DNA from: Candidatus Nanopelagicales bacterium | GTDB taxonomy: Bacteria > Actinomycetota > Actinomycetes > S36-B12 | DNA length: 64,000 bases | Reading direction: 5' to 3' | Assembly (NCBI GenBank): GCA_018402235.1 | Contig: JAGYJJ010000004.1 | Span: 1,261,256 to 1,325,255, forward strand | In this document: positions 29,266-39,591 of the stretch, in pieces | Numbering within the stretch: position 1 is the first letter of the stretch | How the letters are laid out: every line of letters starts with the position of its first letter | The notes under the pieces: model-generated | Told to the model about the DNA's origin: nothing | What the model saw: the letters and a program-made list of their open reading frames with translations, nothing else | Database searches by the model: none | Made by a program: the position numbers and the translations under genes

Positions 29266-30700
29266 TCAGTACGCGAAGTACAGCTGCTTGTCTTCGTCTG
29301 CTTGCTTGGCCGCTTCCTCGTACGGATCAGCGACCACGTGTTCGGGTGCCCCCTGCTTGATGTACTTCAGCAGCAGAGCTACTTCGATCACCGCGAGGAT
29401 CGCGTACACCAAGGTGAAGCCGATGAGGCTTATCCACACTTCCGTGGCGTCAGTAATGGCGATACTGCATCGGCAGTGAGTTGCTCACCGAAAACCACCC
29501 AGGGCTGGCGACCCATCTCAGTGAAGATCCATCCGAAAGTCGATGCGGATAAGGGCGCGAGCACAATGAATGGAGTGCGAGATCGCGAACACCCTGCTCG
29601 CCAATTCCGCGTCTGCGGGTTTCGGCCGCGCCGGTAGCGCCACAGCGCCCACAGCGCCCAACCGGCGGCCAGCATTCCCACACCGATCATCAGACGGAAG
29701 CTCCAGTAGGTGACCGGGACGTATGGAACGTAATCACCGGGTCCGTACTGCGCTTCATACGCCGCCTGCAGGTTGTTGATGCCCTCGACTGTTGAGTTGA
29801 AGTCGCCGGTCGACAGGAAGGACAGGAGTCCGGGAACCTCGATGATCGGAGTGGCACTATCGCCGGATCACGTCACCGAGAGTGAGCACCGAGAACGGCG
29901 CATTGTCCGTCGTTTCATAGAGGGCCTCGGCTGCTGCCATCTTCATCGGCTGTTGCTCAACCATGATCTTGGAGAACAGATCACCAGTGATGGAAACTCC
30001 GATAGCTGCAATCAAGGTGACGACGGCGCCAGCTTTCATGGCGGGGCGGAAGACATCCACCTGGCGGTTCTTAGTGAGGAACCACGCACCAACTGCAGCA
30101 ACCGCAGCGCCGGACACCATGAAAGAGGCCGTCATCGTGTGCAGGAACGCCATGACTGCTGCGGTGTTCTGGAACAGCACCGCACCGATGTCGTTCAGGC
30201 ACAGCGCGACCGGTTTCCGGATCGATTTCGTAGCCAACCGGATGCTGCATCCAGGCATTAGCAGCGAGGATGAAGTACGCCGACAGCATCGTTCCCACAG
30301 CGGCGGCCCAGATTGTGGCTAGGTGCAACTTCTTAGGTAGTCGATCCCAGCCGAAGATCCACAAACCAAGGAATGTCGATTCGAGGAAGAACGCGAGCAG
30401 ACCTTCCATTGCCAGCGGAGCACCGAAAACATCACCCACGAAACGCGAGTACTCCGACCAGTTCATGCCGAACTGGAACTCTTGGACGATGCCGGTCACC
30501 ACACCCATCGCGAAGTTGATCAAGAACAACTTCCCAAAGAACTTGGTGAGTTTGAGGTAGATCTCTTTGCCAGTGAAATGCCACATCGTTTGAAACATTG
30601 CGACGAACCACACCGTGCCCAAAGTCAAGGGCACGAACAAGAAGTGATAAATGGTGGTGATACCGAATTGCCAGCGTGAGAGGTCTAGCGCGCTACCCAT
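29266..30700 (-). CDS. cydA: Cytochrome bd ubiquinol oxidase subunit I (frame broken)
   Basis: CydA of about 477 residues. Recognisable pieces in order: [20 protein letters not shown] with the haem-ligand His, [98 protein letters not shown] and a C terminus QLYFAY. Frame shifts occur near 30210, 29868, 29640-29580 and 29455. ATG 30698-30700 has AGGGAG eight bases upstream. First gene of cydABDC-dosS. A DosR-box-like palindrome lies 82 bases upstream. Confidence 0.9.
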
Positions 30701-30781
30701 GGTCGGCTCCCTACTGAGGTCTGCAGACACAGTCTTCGCCTCGATCCGGCGGTTAACACCCGACAACGGTCGTTATTCACC

Positions 30782-30795
30782 GGGACTTTGGTCCC
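30782..30795. promoter_or_regulatory. Candidate DosR box upstream of cydA
   Basis: GGGAC (30782-30786) and GTCCC (30791-30795) flank TTTG. It matches 13 of 14 core positions of the mycobacterial DosR consensus GGGACTWWAGTCCC. It lies in the divergent region between cydA (start 30700) and the EamA transporter (start 30869). Confidence 0.7.
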
Positions 30796-30868
30796 ACTGA
30801 GCTCTCTGCACCCTTTGCGATGCTTCCGGAGTGATCAGGGGTCATCGCCATCTGTCACAGTTCAGCCC

Positions 30869-31843
30869 GTGTCCCGCGCTGATCCCGGGTGGACGCCCGG
30901 CACGACCGACGTTCGCGGCGTCTCGCGTGCGTCAACCGCTGCCATCGCCCCGCCGCTGGTCAGTGTCTGGATCATCTGGGGATCGACCTACCTGGGCTTG
31001 GCAGTTCTCGTTCAGACGCTTCCAGCACTGCTCGCGAACGGCATCCGCTTTCTGATCGCCACAGCGCTTTTGGGGCTTGGCCTCGTCTTGTTCAAAGGTC
31101 CCCGAGTACTAGCCGTAACCCGTGCACAGTTCAAAGGCGCCGCAATCATGGGCGTGACACTTCTGGGCGTCGGAATCGGGACCGTCTCAATGGCCGAGCG
31201 TTACGTCCCATCCGGTATAGCGGCCCTATTGGTATCCGTCATGCCGCTGTGGATCATCCTGTTTCGCCTTCGCGCTGGTGACCGACCTTCGCGTCTGACT
31301 ATTGCCGGCGTTGCACTCGGCCTGGGTGGACTCGTTGCAATGCTGCTCCCCGGCGGCACCACAGCGGTGTCAGGTGATGACACCGACGTTGTCCGATGGT
31401 CACTCGCCATCATGGTGAGCAGCTTTATCTGGGCATATTTTTCGTGGCGGTCAACACGACTTGATCTGCCAACGAATCCGCTAACAACGACGTTCTACGA
31501 AATGCTCGTAGCTGGGGTGTTCTTGTCGATCGTGGGGCTGCTGTTCGGTCAGCGAATCGACGTTGCACAGGCGTCGACCGCCTCCTGGGTTGCCCTCGGC
31601 TACCTGGTTGTCGCATCGCTCATCGCGTACACCGCGTACGTGTGGCTGATCGGCAACGCCCCGATGTCTCTGGTGGCGACTTACGCCTATATAAATCCGG
31701 TGGTTGCAGTGTTTCTTGGTTGGCTCATCATCGGCGAACCGATCACCACCGACGTGATCATCGGCTTAACCATCGTGGTGGGCGGCGTGGTCCTTGTTGT
31801 ATCTGGAGAGCGACGACCCACACTCATTGAGGAACCGAGCTGA
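30869..31843 (+). CDS. EamA/DMT-family transporter
   Basis: A 324-residue protein with ten membrane helices arranged as two EamA repeats; the first has the family pattern [13 protein letters not shown] and NGIRFLIAT, the second [13 protein letters not shown] and [20 protein letters not shown]. Members export amino acids or metabolites. The start is placed at GTG 30869 (VSRADPGW), leaving a short polar N terminus; the exact start is uncertain. Its last 20 bases overlap the convergent hisC end. Confidence 0.85.
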   Translation: MSRADPGWTPGTTDVRGVSRASTAAIAPPLVSVWIIWGSTYLGLAVLVQTLPALLANGIRFLIATALLGLGLVLFKGPRVLAVTRAQFKGAAIMGVTLLGVGIGTVSMAERYVPSGIAALLVSVMPLWIILFRLRAGDRPSRLTIAGVALGLGGLVAMLLPGGTTAVSGDDTDVVRWSLAIMVSSFIWAYFSWRSTRLDLPTNPLTTTFYEMLVAGVFLSIVGLLFGQRIDVAQASTASWVALGYLVVASLIAYTAYVWLIGNAPMSLVATYAYINPVVAVFLGWLIIGEPITTDVIIGLTIVVGGVVLVVSGERRPTLIEEPS

Positions 31844-32902
31844 GCTGAGCTCCTACGTCGATCACCCGATCATTTGCTTCCTCCTCGGCCACGCTGATCC
31901 GCACGCCTTCCCCCGGAAACGCTCGAACCGTGATGCCCGCTTCCTCGCAGGCCGCCGCGAACTCCTCGGTTCGATTACCTAGTCGCATCCATACGAAGTT
32001 CGCATGGCTGGGATGGACATTCCATCCTTGCCCCGCAAGTGCATGCCAGACCCGATCTCGCTCGGCAGCTAGGTGACGGACACGAGCGAACAACTCGTCC
32101 TCGGATTGCAACGCCGCCACCGCGGCTGCCTCGGCTATCGAGGAAACCCCGAACGGGATCATGGTCTTTCGCGTGCCCTCCGCTAAGTGCGGTGATGCGA
32201 TCGCAAAGCCAACACGAAGCCCAGCCAATCCATAGGCCTTGGAGAAGGTGCGTATAACCACCACGTTGTCCCGCTCGCGTTCAAACTCCAACCCATCGGG
32301 AATATCGGAGTCGGTGATGAACTCCCGATACGCCTCGTCGAGAACAACGATCACATCTGAGGGAACCGCGTCGAGAAACTCGATGAGTTCATCACGTCGA
32401 ACCGCTTCTCCGGTCGGATTGTTCGGGTTGCAGATGAAAACCACGCGGGTGGTGTCGTCGATCGCCTCGAGCATGGCTGGAAGATCGTGACGTTCGTCCG
32501 GGACAGCGGTACCTGAATGCTGCGCGCACCGGTCATCTGCACCCAGATCGGATACGCCTCGAAGCTGCGCCACGGGTACACCACTGAATCCCCCGGTCCG
32601 GTGGCCGCCCAGAGCAGTTGACCGACAACGGCAACGCTGCCGGTGCCCAGGGCGATCTGTTCGGGCTGAACGTCGAAACGTTCGGCAAGAGCAGCCGTGA
32701 GCCGACGGTTGAAGGGATCCGGATACCGGTGCACATCCCGCGCTGCGGCTTCGATTGCCTCCCGAACCACGGACGGCGGCTCGAAGGGTGTCTCGTTGCT
32801 GGAGATCTTGAATGTCTGGATATCTGTCCGCGGCCGAGGCATCTGGCCGGCTTTGTACGCAGGCAGAGATTCAATCTCCGGGCGCAGGCGGGGTGCTGTC
32901 AC
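31824..32902 (-). CDS. hisC: Histidinol-phosphate aminotransferase (one frame break)
   Basis: A class I/II PLP aminotransferase of the HisC/actinobacterial aromatic aminotransferase type. Visible: [48 protein letters not shown] and the PLP-lysine motif [15 protein letters not shown]. One base appears missing near 32501, joining IQVPLS to [11 protein letters not shown]; with it the protein has 359 residues from GTG 32902. It could transaminate histidinol phosphate or phenylpyruvate. It stands alone, not in a his operon. Confidence 0.87.
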
Positions 32903-32961
32903 GAGGCTCAGGCTAGGCGAGCCCCCGGAAATGCGCTCGGAAACCTGGCACCCTGCCATCT

Positions 32962-34506
32962 GTGAACATCGAGTTGCTGCCCTTGCGCAGGCGATTGTTG
33001 TTCGCCTTCGTTGCCGCCGCTGGCGTGATCTCACTCCTGACGCTGGTGGTGGGCGTGCAGTATCTGGTCAGTTACAACAGCGGGCTTCAACTGCAAGATC
33101 GCCTCACGCCCGCCACCGAACTCGCCGACAATCTCATCACCGCGCAAGCAGCGGCTTCCGGGGATCTCAGTGACTACGTTCTGACCGGTCGGCAGCGAGC
33201 ACTCGACGCCCACGTGGCATCCCTGGAAACCTCCGATTCACTTATTCGTGCTCTTGAGTCCGCACTCGAGGGAGATACCTCGCTCATTGGCCAGTTGGCC
33301 GGCGTTCGAGCCGCCCAGCAAGTGTGGATCGACAACGACGCCGATCCCACTATTCGTCTCATGGCACAAGGCGACACAGCCGAGGCAGCACGAGCCACCA
33401 ATCGCCCCCGCGCCTGGCAAGCCTTCGACGAGATGATCGCCAGTTCCGAGGAATTTCGTGATGCCATCGAGTCTGTTCGAGAGGACGCACGTGCCAACAC
33501 GAACGCTTTTGCGCGCCAATTGGGACTGTGGTTGGTGGTTCTCGCCGTCGCTTTGCTTGGAGTGATGGGGGTGGCGTTCATAGCCGTGAACAGTTGGGTT
33601 GTTCAACCACTACTCGCCATTAGACGCGACATCACCAAGGCTTCCAGCGACGATCACACGCATCCGATCGCCGCTGTTGGGCCACCGGAACTGCAGGCGG
33701 TGGCGAAGGATGCTGAGGATTTGCGCCGCTCCCTGATGACCGAGATGGATGAAGTGCGCGCAGTTCGAACCGGGTTCGCGCAAAGTGCACCGCTGGCTGC
33801 CGAACTTGAGGCGGCCTTCGCGCCCGCGTCGTTACCGAAAATCCCACAACTATCCCTGGCCGGTACCTCGAGTACCGCGGAGGGTGTGGTGAGCGGCGAT
33901 TGGTGGGACCTGTTCGAAGTGGACGGCGATCGGTTGGCTGTGGTGGTGGGCGATACCTCCGGTCATGGAACGCGCGCAACACTCACCGCACTGCGTACTC
34001 GCGATCTCATTCGTGCTGCCCTGCGCTCTGGATTATCTGCAGAGCAAGCCGCAGGCATTGCCGCATCGGTTTTCGATGGCGATACAAATTTCGTGACCGC
34101 GTTCATCGCACTTGTTGATCCGGCCGAGCGCTCCCTGACGTACGTGAACGCTGGCCACCAACCCGCCCTGATCATCACCGCGGACAAGCAGGTGCGGCAG
34201 TGCTCGCGGACCGGTCCACTGCTGAGCTCACTGGGCGGAGAATGGGCTCAAGACAACGTCCCCTTCGAGGGCGGCGACGTTCTGCTCGTCTTCACCGACG
34301 GACTCATCGAAGGCCACGGACCCGAGGGGATCGACCTTGACCCCGACGACCTCGCGCGCTTCATCAAGGCTATGGACGCACCGATGCGTAAGGACGCCGC
34401 AGAGGTCCTAGCCCGTGTTGTATCCCAGGTGCGAGAGCGGGCCGGCAACTGGTACCGAGACGACATGACCGCTGTGACCATCGCTCATCAGGGCATGGCA
34501 CTATGA
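32962..34506 (+). CDS. Membrane-bound SpoIIE-type PP2C phosphatase with sensor and HAMP domains
   Basis: A 514-residue signalling protein starting at GTG 32962. Two membrane helices (about 12-35 and 190-212) flank a CHASE3-like extracytoplasmic helical domain. A HAMP-like segment follows (VQPLLAIRRDI), then a SpoIIE phosphatase domain from about 280, with SGDWWDLFEV, VVVGDTSGHG, YVNAGHQPAL and FTDGLIEG holding the metal-binding aspartates. Such proteins dephosphorylate anti-sigma antagonists in partner-switching pathways. No partner gene is adjacent. GH gene follows 4 bases later. Confidence 0.87.
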   Translation: MNIELLPLRRRLLFAFVAAAGVISLLTLVVGVQYLVSYNSGLQLQDRLTPATELADNLITAQAAASGDLSDYVLTGRQRALDAHVASLETSDSLIRALESALEGDTSLIGQLAGVRAAQQVWIDNDADPTIRLMAQGDTAEAARATNRPRAWQAFDEMIASSEEFRDAIESVREDARANTNAFARQLGLWLVVLAVALLGVMGVAFIAVNSWVVQPLLAIRRDITKASSDDHTHPIAAVGPPELQAVAKDAEDLRRSLMTEMDEVRAVRTGFAQSAPLAAELEAAFAPASLPKIPQLSLAGTSSTAEGVVSGDWWDLFEVDGDRLAVVVGDTSGHGTRATLTALRTRDLIRAALRSGLSAEQAAGIAASVFDGDTNFVTAFIALVDPAERSLTYVNAGHQPALIITADKQVRQCSRTGPLLSSLGGEWAQDNVPFEGGDVLLVFTDGLIEGHGPEGIDLDPDDLARFIKAMDAPMRKDAAEVLARVVSQVRERAGNWYRDDMTAVTIAHQGMAL

Positions 34507-34510
34507 CCCG

Positions 34511-35812
34511 ATGCGCCTTCACCTTCCTCATGCCTACCGAGCATTCGTTGCCCTTCTGACCGTGGCTCTCGTGGCAGGACTCTCCTTGTCCCTCGCCTCA
34601 CCGGCCGACGCCCGCAAGCGGAACTTCGTCACGTTCGACAATCTGCGCGGGCAGATCGTTCAGCAGGAGATGTTCGGACTGCACGTGAAGAACGAGCAGT
34701 ACGGCGAATGGCCCACGATCGGCTTCGGCTCACTTCGCCTATGGGATAACGACGTCGCCTGGTCGCAGATTGAAACCTCCCCTGGGGTCTACGACTGGAC
34801 CAACCTCGACAACGCAGTCAGCAACGCTCGCGCGAATGGCGTCACCGACATCATGTATGTGATCGCTGCCACGCCGGCGTTCTACAGCACCAGCACCTGC
34901 CAGGTGCCGGCCTGCTTGCCCACCAGCGGCGGCGCGGGGATGCCCCGTGACCTGGGCGCCTACAACCGTTTCGTGACGGCACTGGTGGATCGCTACAAAG
35001 GACTCATCACCTCCTACCAACCGTGGAATGAAGCGAACCTGCTCACCTTCTTCGAGGGAACGCCAGACCAGATCGCCGAACTCACCAAGCGCACCTACGA
35101 CATCGTCAAGGCGACCGACCCCGCCGCAAAGGTCGTGGCCACGAGCATCGGTACGCGTCTGGGTTCACAGAACAACAAGTTCTACCGATGGAAAGGTCCG
35201 TTCCTTGACGGGCTGAAGAAGCGCGGGTGGCCGATCGATGCCTACGCAGTGCACACCTACCCGCACAGCCGTGGCACCCCGGTCGACCGGGCCATCTTGG
35301 CTGAAAAGTTCAATCGGCTGCTGATTCAAAAGAAGGCGCCAAAGCTTCCCATCTGGGATACCGAGAACAACTTCGGACTCGCCGGTCCTGGGCCCACAAA
35401 TCCAAAGATCGATATCACCGGTGCGCGGGCTGCCAACTGGACTGCCGTCACATATTTAGATTCGCTCCGGCTGGGTATTTCCCGCGTGTACATGTACCCG
35501 TGGGAACCACCGAATCCTTTGTGGGGCATCGTCTACTACACCGGCACTCCGGGAGCACAGGCCATGGAAACCTTGCAGGAGTGGATTGTCGGAACCCGCT
35601 GGCGCGGATGCACCAACAACAAAAAGAACACCAAGGTGCGCTGCAACTTCACCGGGCCTGAAGGTCGTCTTCAGATTGTGTACCCGTCTAAGGGTCGCAA
35701 GACATTCACGGTGAATCGAGCGTTCAACCAGGTTTGTCAGTTGGACGGCACGTGTAGCCCATTGACGAACCGCAAGGTGCGCGTCGGCGGTCCCGTGCTT
35801 CTCAAGCCCTAA
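34511..35812 (+). CDS. Secreted clan GH-A glycoside hydrolase-like protein
   Basis: A 433-residue exported protein with a signal peptide ending ADA (about residue 34). It has a (beta/alpha)8 pattern with E174 in QPWNEAN as likely acid/base and E285 in IWDTENNFG as likely nucleophile, the NE/E arrangement of clan GH-A (GH5/GH39/GH42-like). A C-terminal 70-residue Cys-containing tail (CTNNKKNTKVRC, CQLDGTC) may bind sugar. The substrate is not evident. It starts four bases after the phosphatase gene, so both may be co-transcribed. Confidence 0.78.
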   Translation: MRLHLPHAYRAFVALLTVALVAGLSLSLASPADARKRNFVTFDNLRGQIVQQEMFGLHVKNEQYGEWPTIGFGSLRLWDNDVAWSQIETSPGVYDWTNLDNAVSNARANGVTDIMYVIAATPAFYSTSTCQVPACLPTSGGAGMPRDLGAYNRFVTALVDRYKGLITSYQPWNEANLLTFFEGTPDQIAELTKRTYDIVKATDPAAKVVATSIGTRLGSQNNKFYRWKGPFLDGLKKRGWPIDAYAVHTYPHSRGTPVDRAILAEKFNRLLIQKKAPKLPIWDTENNFGLAGPGPTNPKIDITGARAANWTAVTYLDSLRLGISRVYMYPWEPPNPLWGIVYYTGTPGAQAMETLQEWIVGTRWRGCTNNKKNTKVRCNFTGPEGRLQIVYPSKGRKTFTVNRAFNQVCQLDGTCSPLTNRKVRVGGPVLLKP

Positions 35813-35822
35813 CCTGGAACAC

Positions 35823-36124
35823 ATGACCAACGCTCAGCAACTCATTAATCAGGCTTGCAGCGTCGCCCCCGCCGGTGAGGACATCCTCGCCGCGGGGTGT
35901 TCGCTGTTCAAGACGATTACCTGGCCACCGCATTAGCGGCGATCGGGGGCTCCGCCGTTGCTAGTGAACTACTGGATAACTCGGTGGCCGAAGGACTTGG
36001 CGCTGGGGCCGGCGTTCGTGCCAAGCGCGAGGGGGACAAAGAGATGAAGCTGACGGGCGGTATTGGTCTACTAGCGACGTACAAGGACGGCAATAGGAAG
36101 GTCGTTGAGGCACTATCGAGTTAA
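35823..36124 (+). CDS. Small hypothetical protein (frame broken)
   Basis: From ATG 35823 (MTNAQQLINQACSVAPAGED) the frame breaks near 35897, where one base seems missing, and continues as VFAVQDDYLATALAAIGGSA to the TAA at 36122-36124. The joined product is about 100 residues with Gly/Ala-rich helices and an acidic-basic middle (KREGDKEMKLTGG). I recognise no family. It lies 11 bases after the glycoside hydrolase gene. Confidence 0.5.
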
Positions 36125-36164
36125 TCGCGGGAGGCGAACACTTCCCAGGATTGCCTTCGCCCAC

Positions 36165-36998
36165 TTAATCTTCAGTCAATAACTTCAGAACGTCGCACAC
36201 GTCGGCGTCGATTCGAATTGTTGCCAACTCATCCGCCCGGGTAACACCCGCATTAACGATGGCTATCGGCTTCGCATTCCTTTCGGCGTGGATAACGAAT
36301 CGACGCCCGGAGTACACCGTGAGTGATGAGCCGACCACCACGACTGAACGCGCGTCATTGACCCACGAGTAGGCCTGTTCCACGCGCTCGACGGGAACGC
36401 TCTCACCAAAGTAGACAACATCCGGCTTGAGATCGCCCTCGCAGTTCAGGCAGGCAACCATCGCGAACTCGGCTAGAACCTCATCCGGGATATCGGTGTC
36501 GCCATCAGGGTTAATCGTGTCCGACGAGGTGGTGAGATGCGGGTTCGCGTGAGTCAGACGTTCGTGCACGCTCGTTCGACTCTCCACCGCACTGCACTGC
36601 AGACACATCACGCGATCCAGGCGCCCGTGCAGGTCGATGACAGCACGTGAGCCGGCCGCCTGGTGCAAGCCGTCAACATTTTGTGTGATGATCCCGCGGA
36701 CCAGTCCTCGTCGCTCCAACTCAGCAAGTGCGAGGTGCGCAGCGTTAGCGCGCGCCTGCGAGAAACGGGCCCATCCCACGTGCCCACGCGCCCAATAACG
36801 ACGACGCCCATCTGCATCACGCAAAAATTGCTGGAACGTCATCGGCTTATGGCCGCGGGTGAAGGCACCATTGGGACCCCGGTAGTCCGGAATCCCCGAG
36901 GCCGTGGAACAGCCCGCTCCGGTGAGAACCACAACGTCGCCCTGACCCACCAGGCGTTGCAAGGTGGCCAACGCCGGTTGCTGCAGCGTCGCGGTCAC
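36165..36998 (-). CDS. Sir2-type NAD-dependent deacylase
   Basis: A 277-residue sirtuin with all hallmarks: GAGCSTASGIPDYRG near residue 27 for NAD binding, TQNVDGLH, the catalytic His in DLHG, and a zinc site CLQC...CLNC in which the cysteine pairs are separated by about 50 residues. LKPDVVYFGE and VVGSSLTVYS complete the fold. It removes acyl groups from lysines. The gene ends five bases from the pimB-like gene upstream and probably forms an operon with it. Confidence 0.93.
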   Translation of the reverse strand: MTATLQQPALATLQRLVGQGDVVVLTGAGCSTASGIPDYRGPNGAFTRGHKPMTFQQFLRDADGRRRYWARGHVGWARFSQARANAAHLALAELERRGLVRGIITQNVDGLHQAAGSRAVIDLHGRLDRVMCLQCSAVESRTSVHERLTHANPHLTTSSDTINPDGDTDIPDEVLAEFAMVACLNCEGDLKPDVVYFGESVPVERVEQAYSWVNDARSVVVVGSSLTVYSGRRFVIHAERNAKPIAIVNAGVTRADELATIRIDADVCDVLKLLTED

Positions 36999-37002
36999 GG
37001 AC

Positions 37003-38118
37003 TCAGTTTGCCCCGAGAAGCTCGGCTACGCGCGTTGCGCGATCGGACCACTGCCACTCATCGAGCATCCACGCACGCCCCGCCTGGCCCATCGCTGATC
37101 GCACGGCGTCGTCTCGGGCCAACTCCACAATGCTCGCCGCGATTCCTTGCGGGTCAGTGTCAATCAGCTCCCCGGTCTGACCGGGTCGGACAGCATCTAC
37201 GGATCCACCGCTCGCGCCCACGAGCACCGGCACGCCGGTCGCTGCTGCTTCGAGGAAGACAATGCCGAGCCCCTCCACGTCCACGCCAAACTTTTGGGTG
37301 TGCGTGGGGAGTGCGAAGACATCCATTGCGTCGTAAATAGCCGGAAGCTCACTATCGGCGGGGGCACCGAGGAACACCACGTGATCGGCAACACCAATTG
37401 ATGCCGCCAGTTCCTGGAGTTCCTGACTGCGCGGTCCATCACCTGCTACCAGTAACACCGCATCGGGCACAGCGCGCCGCAAGAAGGGCAGCGCCTGGAT
37501 CAGTAGGTCCACGCCCTTACGCGCCACCAAGCGGGTGACGGTCCCAATGACGAAACGGTCATTGATTCCAAGGTCCCGACGTAGCGCGTCGCCGCCACTA
37601 CCCGGAAAGAAGCGATCGGTGTCGACGCCGGGCGGCAAGCGATGCATCCGTGATGCGGGCTTCACATATTTACTCAAGATGCGATAGGTGAACGGTCCGA
37701 GGTAGGTGACGCTCTGCGCACCATTGAGCGGGTAGACCAGAGCCCGACCAACCGGCAACTGCGCCCATCCGGCTTCGTTGCCGTGCGTGATGACCAGCGA
37801 TGTCGGCAATCCCAAACGCCGCAGGAAGGGAATCAGATGCGCGTTCGGCATTCCCGAACCCAGCATGACCTGGGACGCGCCACTCACCGCTGCCACCTCG
37901 GCGGCCCGCTTGGCCACCCACGGCGTGGGAATGATCGGACCATCGTGGCGGTGGATCTCGTATCCGGCCGAGGCGTCGAAGGACTCGCTGCCGTCCTGGC
38001 GGGGACCGAACACCACGATGTCTTTCGGGTCCTGGCGCCGAATCACTTCATGCAGGAACGTCTGAATCCCCCCGGTGCGAGGTGGGAGATCGTTGGTGAT
38101 GACCAGCGTGCGGACCAT
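37003..38118 (-). CDS. pimB: GT4 mannosyltransferase, PimB-like
   Basis: A 371-residue GT-B glycosyltransferase. The N terminus VITNDLPPRTGGIQTF is the signature of actinobacterial PimB' (second mannosyltransferase of phosphatidylinositol mannoside synthesis). The donor-binding part has TVTRLVARKGVDLLIQAL and FGVDVEGLGIVFLEAAATG with the conserved Glu. It would use GDP-mannose on the cytoplasmic face of the membrane. The presence of ino1 in the window fits phosphatidylinositol-based lipids. Another GT4 role cannot be excluded. Confidence 0.85.
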   Translation of the reverse strand: MVRTLVITNDLPPRTGGIQTFLHEVIRRQDPKDIVVFGPRQDGSESFDASAGYEIHRHDGPIIPTPWVAKRAAEVAAVSGASQVMLGSGMPNAHLIPFLRRLGLPTSLVITHGNEAGWAQLPVGRALVYPLNGAQSVTYLGPFTYRILSKYVKPASRMHRLPPGVDTDRFFPGSGGDALRRDLGINDRFVIGTVTRLVARKGVDLLIQALPFLRRAVPDAVLLVAGDGPRSQELQELAASIGVADHVVFLGAPADSELPAIYDAMDVFALPTHTQKFGVDVEGLGIVFLEAAATGVPVLVGASGGSVDAVRPGQTGELIDTDPQGIAASIVELARDDAVRSAMGQAGRAWMLDEWQWSDRATRVAELLGAN

Positions 38119-38165
38119 CGCTCTCTCCTACTCAGTTGGAACGCGTACTCGAATTGGCAAAACCC

Positions 38166-39017
38166 TTAGGCGAATACCACCGTACGGTGTCCATCTAGCA
38201 GGACTCGATCCTCGGCGAAAAGTTTGACGGCGCGCGCCAGGACAAGGCGTTCGATATCGCTGCCGATCTGCGCTAGTTCCTCGGCCGTGTGGTGGTGCTG
38301 CACGCGCTCCACATCCTGCTCGATGATCGGCCCTTCATCGAGATCGCCGGTGACGAAGTGCGCGGTGGCGCCGATCAACTTCACGCCGCGGTCGTACGCC
38401 TGGTGGTAGGGGCGGGCACCTTTGAATCCTGGCAAGAAGGAGTGGTGGATGTTGATGGCCTTGCCTTCGAGTTCACCGCACAGTTCGTTACTGAGGATCT
38501 GCATGTACCGAGCAAGCACAACGGCATCCACATCGAATTCAGCCATCACGGCGCGCAACTCATCCTCGGCCTGCTCTTTCGCGCCCTTCTCCACCGGGAT
38601 GTAACGGAACGGGATGCCGTACTGCTCGGCAATGGGGCGGCACACCTCGTGGTTGGAGACGATCACCGGGACATCCATCGGGATCTCGCCGTTGGCTTGG
38701 CGATACAGCAGATCGACCAGGCAGTGGTCGTACTGGGAGACCATGATCATCACGCGGTGGCGATCATCCTCATTTCGCAGCGTGATGATCGGATCGAAAG
38801 AGGCAGTTGCCTGCTCCACATGTGCACGTAGCGCCTCAATGTCGGTCGACTCACTCTCGAAGCGAGTGCGCATAGCGAACATACCCGTGCGTTCGTTGGT
38901 GTACTGCGCCTGCTCGAGAACGTTTCCTTCAATCGACAGCAAAGCCCCCGAAACCGCGTGGATGATGCCTGGCGCATCGGCACAGCGCAGAGTAAGGACG
39001 TAGTGCTGAATGGACAC
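38166..39017 (-). CDS. purU: Formyltetrahydrofolate deformylase
   Basis: A 283-residue enzyme with an N-terminal ACT domain (about 5-85, starting YVLTLRCADAPGIIHAVSG) and a formyltransferase-fold catalytic domain (MIMVSQYDHCLVDLL, INIHHSFLPGFKGARPY, FVTGDLDEGPIIEQD). It splits 10-formyl-THF into formate and THF, balancing one-carbon pools. It stands 47 bases upstream of the pimB-like gene on the same strand. Confidence 0.95.
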   Translation of the reverse strand: MSIQHYVLTLRCADAPGIIHAVSGALLSIEGNVLEQAQYTNERTGMFAMRTRFESESTDIEALRAHVEQATASFDPIITLRNEDDRHRVMIMVSQYDHCLVDLLYRQANGEIPMDVPVIVSNHEVCRPIAEQYGIPFRYIPVEKGAKEQAEDELRAVMAEFDVDAVVLARYMQILSNELCGELEGKAINIHHSFLPGFKGARPYHQAYDRGVKLIGATAHFVTGDLDEGPIIEQDVERVQHHHTAEELAQIGSDIERLVLARAVKLFAEDRVLLDGHRTVVFA

Positions 39018-39106
39018 GTGTGCTCCAAGAGACCGAAGTGCTGGATCCTCGAGCGTAACTAGGCCACCTCAGTAGCGCATCAGCGAGTTGTGGCTCGGCT
39101 GTTTGC

Positions 39107-39523
39107 CTAGCCGCTCAGGCACCCGGCAAGGAATAGCGCCTCGGGAATTTCAGCGTCGCTGGGGTAGGTGTCGCCGTCGATGGTGCCGCAGACATTCTGC
39201 CCTTGCTTGGGAATCCAGAATTGGCCTTCTTGCTCGAAGACGATGCTCTGTGGGGCACCCATAGGGCCGTCTGCAGGCGGGTCGGCAAGGCCGATCATTC
39301 CCGACGCCACTGCCCATCCATCGGCGCACTCAACCGTATCCGGGTACCAGGCATTCTCGGCACTCAAGGACAACGCGTATTCCTGGGCGGCTTCATTGAC
39401 GATCTCGTCGGTGCATTCGGTCATGCCACCAACCATCTCGCCGGATGAATCGTCAGATGAGCAAGCGGCCAGGGTGCCGGCCGCAACTAGGGCGGCGGCG
39501 GATAGGGCAAGTGAACGACGCAT
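39107..39523 (-). CDS. Lipoprotein of unknown function
   Basis: From ATG 39521-39523 the protein has 138 residues with a clear lipobox (LAAC, Cys at about 20) followed by an acidic region. It contains five further cysteines, including ECTDE, VECADGW, NVCGT and AGCLSG, which suggests disulfides outside the cell. The family is not recognised. The longer frame upstream to 39718 is discarded because it lacks a signal and overlaps the TetR gene. Confidence 0.7.
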   Translation of the reverse strand: MRRSLALSAAALVAAGTLAACSSDDSSGEMVGGMTECTDEIVNEAAQEYALSLSAENAWYPDTVECADGWAVASGMIGLADPPADGPMGAPQSIVFEQEGQFWIPKQGQNVCGTIDGDTYPSDAEIPEALFLAGCLSG

Positions 39524-39591
39524 GTGGACTCCCGGGGAAGTGTGATCGATTGCTGAACGGGTTAACCGTACGTCCGCACTACCCCCACGCT

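Noticed and set aside
30071-30766. Separate short and long cytochrome bd subunit I genes
   Set aside because: The pieces join in order into one CydA with single-base shifts.
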